Assembly (NCBI RefSeq): GCF_018531495.1
Contig: NZ_JAHDTI010000004.1
Location: forward strand, 930,001 to 994,000
Direction: 5' to 3'
Length of the DNA: 64,000 nucleotides
Origin: Nonomuraea sediminis
Lineage (GTDB): Bacteria; Actinomycetota; Actinomycetes; Streptosporangiales; Streptosporangiaceae
Each line of letters begins with the position of its first letter. Position 1 is the stretch's first letter. The notes under the pieces are model-generated. The model saw only the letters and a program-made list of their open reading frames with translations, did not search any database and was not told the origin of the DNA. Below are positions 48,941-56,190 of the stretch, in pieces. Position numbers and translations under genes: made by a program.

Positions 48941-49465
48941 GTGAGCTCCGGATTCTCCGCTCGCAGGGGCGGCGGCGTGGTGGCGGAGTTCGAGCCCGCC
49001 GAGGTGTCGATCCTGCGTTCGCTCGTCACCCAGGTGCTCGGCCTGATCACCCCGGGCCAGACCAGCGAGGACCCGCTGGAGCGGGCGCTGGGCATCGGCG
49101 CGGCCGAGGCGCCGTCGGATCCGGTGCTGGCCCGCCTGTTCCCCGCGGCCTACCAGGACGCCGACGAGGCGGCCGATTTCCGCCGCTACACCGAGGCGAC
49201 GCTGCGCGACGGCAAGCGGGCCGACGCCCAGACCATGCTCGACACCGCCAAGGCCGGCCGCAGCGAGCTGACGCCCGAGCAGGCCCAGGCCTGGCTGCGC
49301 TCACTCAACGACGTACGGCTGGCGTTGGGGACCCGCCTGGAGGTCACCGAGGAGATCCACGACGAGATCGCCTCGATGTCGGAGGACGACCCGCGATACC
49401 CGGCCTACGTCACCTACGACTGGCTCACCTACCTGCAGGACAGCCTCGTCCGAGCGCTCTGGTAG
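48941..49465 (+). CDS. DUF2017 domain protein
   Basis: 174-aa cytosolic protein of DUF2017, nearly always beside clpS in actinobacteria; function unknown. Mostly helical: FEPAEVSILRSLVTQVLGLI, DPVLARLFPAAYQDADEAADFRRYTEATLRDGK, and the C-terminal YDWLTYLQDSLVRALW. The GTG at 48941 follows GAGGCGG. Its stop codon lies inside a 19-bp perfect hairpin. Confidence 0.9.
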   Translation: MSSGFSARRGGGVVAEFEPAEVSILRSLVTQVLGLITPGQTSEDPLERALGIGAAEAPSDPVLARLFPAAYQDADEAADFRRYTEATLRDGKRADAQTMLDTAKAGRSELTPEQAQAWLRSLNDVRLALGTRLEVTEEIHDEIASMSEDDPRYPAYVTYDWLTYLQDSLVRALW

Positions 49466-49492
49466 GCCGCGGAGCGGCCTACCAGAGCGCTC
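49452..49492 (+). terminator. 19-bp perfect hairpin across the DUF2017 stop codon
   Basis: Bases 49452-49470 and 49474-49492 pair perfectly over 19 bp with a 3-nt loop (GAGCGCTCTGG... against ...CCAGAGCGCTC). The stem includes the last four codons and the TAG. No U-tract follows. Likely a transcript-end or stability element between clpS-DUF2017 and mec. Confidence 0.8.
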
Positions 49493-49531
49493 AGAGCACA
49501 GTGTCCGATTCAAGGGTGGTAATTTCCCCGC

Positions 49532-49933
49532 ATGCTGTCCATCTCGCAGGACCTGGCCGACAAGATCATCGCCCATGCCAGGGCCGACCATCCCGACGAG
49601 GCGTGCGGCGTGATCGCGGGGCGCGACGGCGTGCCCGAGCGGTTCGTCCCGATGGAGAACGCCGAGCGCTCGCCCACGTTCTACCGCTTCGACTCCCTCG
49701 AGCAGCTGCGCGTGTGGCGGGAGATGGACGACCGCGACGAGACCCCGGTCGTGATCTACCACTCCCACACGGCGACCGAGGCGTACCCGTCCCGCACGGA
49801 CGTCACCTACGCCTCCGAGCCCGACGCCCACTACGTCCTGGTGTCCACCCGTGAGGAGGACAAGGCGGAGTTCCGCTCCTACCGGATCCTCGATGGGGTG
49901 ATTACCGAGGAAGAGGTAAGGTTTCTCCCATGA
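49532..49933 (+). CDS. mec: Mec-type JAMM metalloprotease (CysO-cysteine hydrolase)
   Basis: 133-aa JAMM/MPN+ zinc peptidase. The active site is fully present: Glu23 (DEACGVI) and HSHTATEAYPSRTD (His77, His79, Ser87, Asp90). In Mycobacterium tuberculosis the Mec enzyme releases cysteine from the CysO-Cys thiocarboxylate adduct made by CysM. cysO and cysM follow here, so the assignment is firm. The stop overlaps the ATG of a 23-aa leader peptide (ATGA at 49930-49933). Confidence 0.95.
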   Translation: MLSISQDLADKIIAHARADHPDEACGVIAGRDGVPERFVPMENAERSPTFYRFDSLEQLRVWREMDDRDETPVVIYHSHTATEAYPSRTDVTYASEPDAHYVLVSTREEDKAEFRSYRILDGVITEEEVRFLP

Positions 49934-50001
49934 TGGTCCGGCCGGTGCAGAGTTACCTCTTCGCGCATACCCCGGCCGTCGTCGTCTACGACTGTCGCTG
50001 A
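49930..50001 (+). CDS. 23-aa leader peptide (sulfur/cysteine type)
   Basis: Short frame MMVRPVQSYLFAHTPAVVVYDCR, shown as MMVRPVQSYLFAH then TPAVVVYDCR, ending Cys-Arg-stop. Its ATG overlaps the mec stop. It is followed by a hairpin (50020-50040) and then cysO. Short peptides with C-terminal cysteine ahead of sulfur genes are known in actinobacteria as putative attenuator leaders. Here it sits inside the operon, between the hydrolase and the carrier gene. Attenuation by cysteinyl-tRNA supply is inference. Confidence 0.65.
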   Translation: MMVRPVQSYLFAHTPAVVVYDCR

Positions 50002-50019
50002 CCTGGAATCCGCATCCAG

Positions 50020-50040
50020 CCACCGGTGTTGCTCCGGTGG
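50020..50040 (+). promoter_or_regulatory. Hairpin between leader peptide and cysO
   Basis: CCACCGG (50020-50026) pairs with CCGGTGG (50034-50040), 7 bp, loop 7 nt, 18 nt after the leader peptide stop and 29 nt before the cysO ATG. Positioned to act as an attenuator or to mask the cysO ribosome-binding site GAGGAGA. Confidence 0.5.
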
Positions 50041-50069
50041 GACGACTTCATCCGAGGAGACTGAGCTCG

Positions 50070-50342
50070 ATGGCCATCGAGGTTCGCATTCCGACCATTC
50101 TGCGCAACTACACCGACGGCGCCAAGGCCGTCAACGCCGAGGGCGCCACCCTCGACGAGCTGATCAGCAACCTGGAAGCCCAGCACCCGGGCATCAAGGA
50201 GCGCCTGGTCGACCAGGGTAACCTGCGCAGGTTCGTCAACGTGTATCTGAACGACGAGGACGTGCGCTTCCTCGGCGGGCTGGGCACCCCGGTCGCCGAT
50301 GGCGACACGGTGACCGTGCTTCCCGCTGTCGCCGGCGGGTGA
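50070..50342 (+). CDS. cysO: Sulfur carrier protein CysO (ThiS/MoaD fold)
   Basis: 90-aa ubiquitin-like sulfur carrier. It begins MAIEVRIPTILRNYTDGAKA and ends VADGDTVTVLPAVAGG with the di-Gly tail that is thiocarboxylated. The thiocarboxylate donates sulfur to O-phosphoserine on CysM. GAGGAGA precedes the ATG. cysM starts one base after its stop. Confidence 0.95.
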   Translation: MAIEVRIPTILRNYTDGAKAVNAEGATLDELISNLEAQHPGIKERLVDQGNLRRFVNVYLNDEDVRFLGGLGTPVADGDTVTVLPAVAGG

Positions 50343-50343
50343 C

Positions 50344-51291
50344 ATGCGCTTCGACTCGCTGATCGACTCGGTCGGGCGCACCCCTCTGGTCGGTTTGCCC
50401 AGGCTCTCGCCGTCGGAGGACGTGCGGGTCTGGGCCAAGCTGGAGGACCGCAACCCGACCGGGTCGATCAAGGACCGCCCCGCGCTGTGGATGATCGAGC
50501 AGGCGGAGAAGGACGGCCTGCTCACCCCCGGCTGCACCATCCTGGAGCCCACCAGCGGCAACACCGGCATCTCGCTGGCCATGTCCGCCAAGCTCAAGGG
50601 CTACAAGCTGATCTGCGTGATGCCGGAGAACACCTCCGAGGAGCGCCGCCAGCTGCTGCGCATGTGGGGCGCGCAGATCATCTCCTCGCCCGCGGCGGGC
50701 GGCTCCAACGAGGCGGTCCGCGTCGCCAAGGGCCTGGCTGCCGACAACCCGTCCTGGGTGATGCTCTACCAGTACGGCAACCCGGCCAACTGGCGCTCGC
50801 ACTACGAGGGCACGGGCCCGGAGATCCTCGAGGACCTGCCCACGGTCACGCACTTCGTGGCCGGGCTCGGCACCACGGGCACGCTCATGGGCGTCGGCCG
50901 CTTCCTGCGCGAGCGGGTCCCCGGCGTGCAGATCGTCGCCGCCGAGCCACGGTACGGCGAGCTGGTGTACGGCCTGCGGAACGTGGACGAGGGCTTCATC
51001 CCCGAGCTGTACGACGAGAGCGTGCTGACCACCCGCTACTCGGTGGGCTCGGCCGACGCGCTGCGCCGTACCCGGGAGCTGCTGGCCGCTGAGGGCATCT
51101 TCGCCGGGGTCTCCACCGGCGCCGCCCTGCACGCCGCGCTCGGCGTGGCCGCCAAGGCGGTCAAGGCGGGCGAGCGGGCCGACGTGGTGTTCGTGGTGGC
51201 CGACGGCGGCTGGAAGTACCTGTCGACCGGCGCCTACGAGGGCACTCTCGAAGAGGCCGAGGAACGCCTCGAAGGCCAGCTCTGGGCATGA
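50344..51291 (+). CDS. cysM: Cysteine synthase CysM (O-phosphoserine sulfhydrylase)
   Basis: 315-aa PLP enzyme. Lys43 in NPTGSIKDRPA binds PLP, EPTSGNTGISLA is the substrate loop, and GLGTTGTLMGVGRFLRE is the phosphate-binding loop. With CysO as sulfur donor it makes CysO-cysteine from O-phosphoserine, a peroxide-resistant route important under oxidative stress in mycobacteria. The operon mec - leader - cysO - cysM ends in a U-rich terminator. Confidence 0.96.
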   Translation: MRFDSLIDSVGRTPLVGLPRLSPSEDVRVWAKLEDRNPTGSIKDRPALWMIEQAEKDGLLTPGCTILEPTSGNTGISLAMSAKLKGYKLICVMPENTSEERRQLLRMWGAQIISSPAAGGSNEAVRVAKGLAADNPSWVMLYQYGNPANWRSHYEGTGPEILEDLPTVTHFVAGLGTTGTLMGVGRFLRERVPGVQIVAAEPRYGELVYGLRNVDEGFIPELYDESVLTTRYSVGSADALRRTRELLAAEGIFAGVSTGAALHAALGVAAKAVKAGERADVVFVVADGGWKYLSTGAYEGTLEEAEERLEGQLWA

Positions 51292-51292
51292 G

Positions 51293-51324
51293 AAAAGGGG
51301 CCAGGCTCAGCGCCGGCCCCTTTT
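51293..51324 (+). terminator. Rho-independent terminator after cysM
   Basis: AAAAGGGGCC (51293-51302) pairs with GGCCCCTTTT (51315-51324), a perfect 10-bp stem, loop 12 nt, ending in TTTT. It begins two bases after the cysM stop. The A/T ends make it bidirectional, serving the convergent DUF3352 gene too. Confidence 0.88.
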
Positions 51325-51363
51325 CCTGAGCCGGGCCGACCCGAAGGCCGGCCCTTGTGAGCG

Positions 51364-53229
51364 CTAGTTGAACAGGACGCGCAGGGAGAAAGTCGCCTCC
51401 GTGTCGGTCTGCTTGCCGCTCAGGCCGACCGCGCGCAGCTTCTCCAGGTTGGCCTTGTCGTCGCCCTCCATGCCCTGCAGGTAGTACTTCTCGACCTTGT
51501 CCAGGTCCACGAAGAGCGCGAAGGTGTCGGAACCCGCGTCGGGGATCGCCGTCTTGAACGCCTCGCTGTCGCCCAGCGTGCCGTCCTCGGACAGCTTCTT
51601 GGCGTAGTCCTGCGTCGTGGCGAGCGTCAGCGTGCCGTCACCGGGAACCTTGGCCAGCTGCGGCGCGGGCTGGCCGCCCGAGTTCGCGGTGATGGCCTTC
51701 TCGACCTTGTCCACCACGGCCTGCGCCTTGGCGGGGTCGGTCACGATGCGGACGCCGGCGTTGGGGGTTTCGCCGTCCAGGCCCTGGCTGTCCACGGCGA
51801 CCGTCAGGTTCTTGCCGAGCACCGTGGCCAGGTCGTCGGGGAGCTGCAGGCCGTACTGCGACTTGGCCTGCTCGACGAACTGCTTGAACTGCTCGCCCGC
51901 CGGCGTGGCGGCTGCGGACTCCTGGATCTTGGCCCACTGCTTGGTGACGATCTGGTCCAGGCCGGAGATCGACAGCGCGCCCGCGGTGGAGGCGGGCAGC
52001 TTGCTCAGGTCGGCGTTCTCCAGGTCGCCCGCGGCCAGGCCCTCGGCCCCGCGCAGCACGCCCGCCAGTTCGGCGTAGGCGCTGTCGAAGCGCAGCGCAC
52101 CGGCGAAGCGGGCGTTCTTGAACTGCTCGAACGCCTTGACCTCCTCCGGCGTCATCGTGGCGCGGCCCAGCTGCGCGGCCTGCCCGATGTTGGACCAGAA
52201 GGACAGCACGCCCTGCTCGCCCACGGCGCCGAGGTCGTCGCTGAAGTCCTTGTTGTCGGCCAGGCTGCCCTGGGCCTGCGCGTACTGGTCGGCCAGCGCC
52301 TGCGTGGAGGTGACCAGCGCGTAGTCGTCGCGGAAGGACAGGCCGTACTTCTCCTCGCCCATCAGCTTCTTGATGCCGGCGCGGGCCTGATCCTGGTCCT
52401 TGACCTGGACGGCCACCGCGAAGTCGGGCTCATCGGCCGACTTGCCGGGCACGGCCGCCAGGCCGATCCTGCTGCCCAGCCACGGGTCGACGTCCCTGGC
52501 GAAGTCGAGCTTGGACAGCTTGTCGTCATCGCTCTTCATCGCGTTGAACAGCGCCTGGCGCGGGTCCTCGCCGGTGAAGGCGTCCTTGGTGACGGTGAAC
52601 TTCCTGCCGAGCTGGAACAGCGCGAGCTTCTGGTTGGCCGCCGGGTCCAGGTCGAGGCGCACGTAGGCGAAGGAGTTGGGCGGCAGGACCTCCTGCGGCT
52701 GGGTGCCGCCCCCGCCGATGGCGCCCACCACGGCGTACGCGCCGCCGCCGAGCAGCAGCACGGCCACCGCCGCGGCGATCGCGATGATCCAACCCTTGCG
52801 GCCCTTCTTCGGCTCGCCCGGACCCCCGGGAGCCTGCTGCCAGCCCAACTGCTCGGCCTGGCCGTACTCGGGCTGCTGGCCGTAGTGCACCTGCTGCTGG
52901 CCATATCCTTGCTGGCCGTAGCCTTGCTGGGCATAACCCTGCTGGCCGTAGTCCTGCTGGCCGTAGGACGCCTGCTGCCCGTAGGCGGACTGCTGCCCCG
53001 AGGACGCCTGCTGCCCGTAGGCCTGCTGGCCGCCGTACTGCGGCGGGCCGTACTGCTGCTGTTGCGGCGGCTGGTAAGGCTGCTGCTGCTGCTGGTAGGG
53101 CTGCTGCGGCGGGTACGGCTGGCCGAGCGGCATCGTGGGAGGATTCGCAGACGGTTGCTGGCCCTGCTCCCAGCGGTAGGCCGTCGTCCTCTCCGGATCC
53201 TGACCATTCGGGGGATTGTTAGCAGACAT
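51364..53229 (-). CDS. DUF3352 membrane protein with Gln/Tyr/Gly-rich N-terminal domain
   Basis: 621-aa protein. Residues ~25-135 are low complexity: QPYQQQQQPYQ-type, then many YGQQ/GYGQQ units, a prion-like composition. KKGRKGW, then one membrane span (about 148-172), leads to a ~450-residue extracytoplasmic DUF3352 region (PPNSFAYVRLDLDPAANQKLALFQLGRKF and related segments such as DLATVLGKNLTVAVD). DUF3352 proteins are common in actinobacteria, function unknown. The ATG at 53229 is preceded directly by an in-frame GTG. Confidence 0.88.
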   Translation of the reverse strand: MSANNPPNGQDPERTTAYRWEQGQQPSANPPTMPLGQPYPPQQPYQQQQQPYQPPQQQQYGPPQYGGQQAYGQQASSGQQSAYGQQASYGQQDYGQQGYAQQGYGQQGYGQQQVHYGQQPEYGQAEQLGWQQAPGGPGEPKKGRKGWIIAIAAAVAVLLLGGGAYAVVGAIGGGGTQPQEVLPPNSFAYVRLDLDPAANQKLALFQLGRKFTVTKDAFTGEDPRQALFNAMKSDDDKLSKLDFARDVDPWLGSRIGLAAVPGKSADEPDFAVAVQVKDQDQARAGIKKLMGEEKYGLSFRDDYALVTSTQALADQYAQAQGSLADNKDFSDDLGAVGEQGVLSFWSNIGQAAQLGRATMTPEEVKAFEQFKNARFAGALRFDSAYAELAGVLRGAEGLAAGDLENADLSKLPASTAGALSISGLDQIVTKQWAKIQESAAATPAGEQFKQFVEQAKSQYGLQLPDDLATVLGKNLTVAVDSQGLDGETPNAGVRIVTDPAKAQAVVDKVEKAITANSGGQPAPQLAKVPGDGTLTLATTQDYAKKLSEDGTLGDSEAFKTAIPDAGSDTFALFVDLDKVEKYYLQGMEGDDKANLEKLRAVGLSGKQTDTEATFSLRVLFN

Positions 53230-53314
53230 CACTCAACTCACAAATGTGGATATTGGCCACTGTGAACGTAGCTGATGTTGCTATCAGGCCGCTTGCAAGA
53301 GACTGAAGTCCGAT

Positions 53315-53635
53315 CTACACGCGGTTCAGCTCCTTTCGCGTCGCCTTGAGGAACACCTCACCCTCGCCGTATGCGTCCACCGTGTCCCAGGGCACGAACG
53401 TGCACCCCACGTAGACGATCCTCGCCAGCCACTCCGACAGCCACCCGAAGCGCCCCTCGCGCCCCCTGGTCAGCCCCATGAACACGGGCCCGCGCAGGCC
53501 CGAGACGAGCAGCCCGTACACCGAGTGCCGCATCTCGCCCTTGTGCTTGACCACGCGAACGTCGACGACGTGACCGACCCACACCCCCCGGCAGTCCCAG
53601 ACGGACTGACCCATGAGTTCGGAAACACCTGCCAT
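53315..53635 (-). CDS. PRC-barrel domain protein
   Basis: 106-aa PRC-barrel protein (the fold of RimM C-domains and photosynthetic reaction-centre H subunit). The barrel reads LMGQSVWDCRGVWVGHVVDVRVV followed by MRHSVYGLLVSGLRGPVFMGLTRG. It binds partner proteins or RNA, but the role here is unknown. A second ATG at 53614 is possible. Monocistronic, divergent from the thioesterase gene. Confidence 0.8.
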   Translation of the reverse strand: MAGVSELMGQSVWDCRGVWVGHVVDVRVVKHKGEMRHSVYGLLVSGLRGPVFMGLTRGREGRFGWLSEWLARIVYVGCTFVPWDTVDAYGEGEVFLKATRKELNRV

Positions 53636-53739
53636 GATCGAGACTCTTGCAGCCGAATCACGTTTTCGCAGGTAGGCGCGCTGATGGACCGATGCCGTAG
53701 AGTATGGGGCCTAATAGAATTATATTCGGGAGTTGGCGC

Positions 53740-54528
53740 ATGACGAAGTTCGACGAGGCCACCCAGGCGATCAGGGTCGACGAGAACACCTATGACGTCT
53801 GCCTCGATCCGGGCTACGCGATCGGCGTGCCCCTCAACGGCGGATACCTCATGGCGGTGATCCTGCGCGCGGCGGTGGACGCCTCGCCGTTCGAGCACGC
53901 GGTGAGCCAGACCGCGCAGTTCCTCAAGGCCCCGGTCGTGGGCCCGGCGCAGGTGCGGCTGCAGCAGCTGAAGGCGGGCAAGACCGCGGCGTTCACCAGG
54001 GCCACGCTCCTGCAGGACGGCGTTCCGCAGATCGAAGGCCTGATCACGACGGCCACCCTGCGCGAGGCCGAGCCGGTCTACAGCGACCAGGCGCCGCACA
54101 TGCCGCCGATCGAGGAGTGCGTGCAGCTACCTGATCCCAAGCCCGAGTCGAACATGACGCTCAACGCCCAGATGGAGCTCCGCTTCGACCCGCCCACGAT
54201 CGGCTGGCTCAAGGGCGAGCCCACCGGCAGGCCGGAGTCGCGCGCCTACTTCCGCATGTCGGAACCCCAGGACCCCGACCCGTACGTGATGGCGCTGGCC
54301 GTCGACGCCCTCCCGCCGGTCGTCTTCTCCGCCGGCGCCCGCGGCTGGGCGCCGACCGTCGACCTCACCTGGCACCTGCGCGCCCTGCCCGCGCCCGGCT
54401 GGCTCACCCTGCACGGCACCGGCCGCCTCGTCTCCGACGGCTGGTTCGACGAGGAGGTCGAGGTCTGGGACTCCGCGGGCCGCCTGGTCGCCCAGTCACG
54501 CCAGCTGGCGCGGGTGGGACGTGGGTAA
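53740..54528 (+). CDS. Thioesterase family protein (TesB-like, double hot-dog)
   Basis: 262-aa acyl-CoA thioesterase-like protein. First hot-dog: VPLNGGYLMAVILRAAVDASPFEHAVSQTAQFLKAPVVGPAQVRL. Second: PDPYVMALAVDALPPVVF and PTVDLTWHLRALPAPGWLTLHGTGRLVSDGWFDEEVEVWDSAGRLVAQSRQLA. TesB's usual catalytic Asp aligns near the TVDLTWHL strand. An unusually AT-rich stretch (TAATAGAATTATATT, 53712-53726) lies just upstream and may hold the promoter. Confidence 0.88.
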   Translation: MTKFDEATQAIRVDENTYDVCLDPGYAIGVPLNGGYLMAVILRAAVDASPFEHAVSQTAQFLKAPVVGPAQVRLQQLKAGKTAAFTRATLLQDGVPQIEGLITTATLREAEPVYSDQAPHMPPIEECVQLPDPKPESNMTLNAQMELRFDPPTIGWLKGEPTGRPESRAYFRMSEPQDPDPYVMALAVDALPPVVFSAGARGWAPTVDLTWHLRALPAPGWLTLHGTGRLVSDGWFDEEVEVWDSAGRLVAQSRQLARVGRG

Positions 54529-54579
54529 CACGGACAGCACTGTGAGCATTCTTACGCAGTGAAGTCGTAGCAGGTCGCT

Positions 54580-54585
54580 TACCCT
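54580..54585 (+). promoter_or_regulatory. TACCCT -10 box for murI
   Basis: TACCCT ends 7 nt before the GTG at 54593. GGAG in between is too close (2 nt) to be a good ribosome-binding site, so a leaderless transcript is likely. Confidence 0.5.
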
Positions 54586-54592
54586 CGGAGTC

Positions 54593-55435
54593 GTGCCTGA
54601 CGCGAGCATCGGAATCTTCGACAGCGGGGTGGGCGGCCTGACGGTCGCCAGAGCGATCATCGATCAGCTGCCTCACGAGTCCATCACCTACGTCGCCGAC
54701 ACCGCCAACCAGCCCTACGGCCCCAAACGCATCGCCGAACTGCGCAGGTACGCCCTCGAGGTGATGGACCACCTCGTCGACAGCGGGGTCAAGATGCTCG
54801 TGATCGCGTGCAACAGCGCGAGCTCCGCCGTCCTGCGGGACGCCCGCGAGCGCTACGACGTGCCGGTGGTCGAGGTGATCCAGCCCGCCACCCGCAGGGC
54901 CGTGCGTGCCACCCGTAACGGCCGGGTGGGCGTGATCGCCACCAGCGCCACCATCGCGTCGATGGCCTACGACGACGCCTTCGCCGCCGCACCCGACGTC
55001 AAGCTCACAGGAGTGGCCGCCCCGCTCCTGGTGGAGTACGTCGAGCGCGGCGAGACGATGAGCGAGGAACTCATCGAGGTGGTACGCGAGTACCTGGTGC
55101 CCATCCAGGCCGCCGACTGTGACACGGTCATCCTCGGCTGCACGCACTACCCGCTGCTCACCGGGGCCATCTCCTACGTCGCGGGAGACGGCGTCACGCT
55201 CGTCTCCAGCGCCGACGAGACGGCCAAGGACGTCTACCGCGTCCTGCACGACCGCGGCTTGGCCGCAGGGACCGACGCCACCCCCCGGCACCGGTTCCGC
55301 GCCACCGGCGACTCCCTGCTCTTCGCCCAGCTCGGGCAGCGCTTCCTGGGCCCGGAGATCGATACGGTCGAGATAGTCGAGTGGAACTCGACGACCAACC
55401 CAGGGGGTACCACCTCTGATGGGAGGCCCGCATGA
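54593..55435 (+). CDS. murI: Glutamate racemase
   Basis: 280-aa racemase making D-glutamate for peptidoglycan, cytosolic. It has the FDSGVGGLTV start, Cys73 in VIACNSAS and Cys183 in ILGCTHYPLL, the two acid/base cysteines. Essential in most bacteria. Its stop overlaps the next start (ATGA at 55432-55435), a pairing with the MBL gene common in actinobacteria. Confidence 0.97.
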   Translation: MPDASIGIFDSGVGGLTVARAIIDQLPHESITYVADTANQPYGPKRIAELRRYALEVMDHLVDSGVKMLVIACNSASSAVLRDARERYDVPVVEVIQPATRRAVRATRNGRVGVIATSATIASMAYDDAFAAAPDVKLTGVAAPLLVEYVERGETMSEELIEVVREYLVPIQAADCDTVILGCTHYPLLTGAISYVAGDGVTLVSSADETAKDVYRVLHDRGLAAGTDATPRHRFRATGDSLLFAQLGQRFLGPEIDTVEIVEWNSTTNPGGTTSDGRPA

Positions 55436-56190
55436 AGGTGACCATCGTCGGCTGCTCGGGAAGCTTCCCCGGGCCCGACAGCCCCGCTTCCTGCTACCTG
55501 CTGGAGGCCGAGGGGTTCCGGTTGCTGCTCGACTTCGGGAGTGGGTCGCTGGGAGCGCTCCAACGGCATATCGGGCTCTACGACGTGGACGCCATCTGCC
55601 TGTCGCACCTGCACGCGGACCACTGCCTCGACCTGTGCGGCTACCACGTCGCCCGCACCTACGGCCCCGCCGCGCCGTACCCGAGGATCCCCGTGTACGC
55701 GCCGGCCGACGCCCCGCGCAGGATGGCCGCCGCCTACGGCATGCCGGAGGAGCCCGGCATGGAGACCGCCTTCGACTTCGTGCCACTGGCGCCGGGCATC
55801 TTCGAGGCCGGCCCGTTCACCGTGGCCGCCGGGCTGGTCAACCACCCGGTCGAGGCGTACGGCTTCCGCGTCATGCACGGCGGCACCAGCGTGGCCTACT
55901 CGGGTGACACCGGCGAGTCCGCGGAACTGGTGAAGCTGGCCGAGGGCGCCGACCTGCTGCTGTGCGAGGCGTCGTTCCTCGACAAGCCCGACCTGCCCAC
56001 CGACCTGCACCTGTCGGGCCGCCAGGCGGCCGAGCACGCGGCGAAGGCCGGGGTGTCCAGGCTGGTGCTCACCCACCTGGTGCCCTGGAACGACCAGACC
56101 AGGGTGCTGGATGACGCCACCCGCGGCGGGTACGGCGGGCCGATCGAGCTGGCGCGCAGCGGCGCGGTCTACGAGCTGGCCCGCGGCTAG
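55432..56190 (+). CDS. MBL-fold metallo-hydrolase (RNase Z-like group)
   Basis: 252-aa metallo-beta-lactamase fold protein. The metal motif is SHLHADHCLD (H-x-H-x-D-H), with another His in LVNHPVEAYGFRV and Asp in YSGDTGES, and His in LTHLVPW. It resembles the actinobacterial cyclic nucleotide-degrading or RNase Z-like proteins following murI. Substrate unproved. It shares CTAG (56187-56190) as stop with the convergent MFS gene. Confidence 0.9.
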   Translation: MKVTIVGCSGSFPGPDSPASCYLLEAEGFRLLLDFGSGSLGALQRHIGLYDVDAICLSHLHADHCLDLCGYHVARTYGPAAPYPRIPVYAPADAPRRMAAAYGMPEEPGMETAFDFVPLAPGIFEAGPFTVAAGLVNHPVEAYGFRVMHGGTSVAYSGDTGESAELVKLAEGADLLLCEASFLDKPDLPTDLHLSGRQAAEHAAKAGVSRLVLTHLVPWNDQTRVLDDATRGGYGGPIELARSGAVYELARG

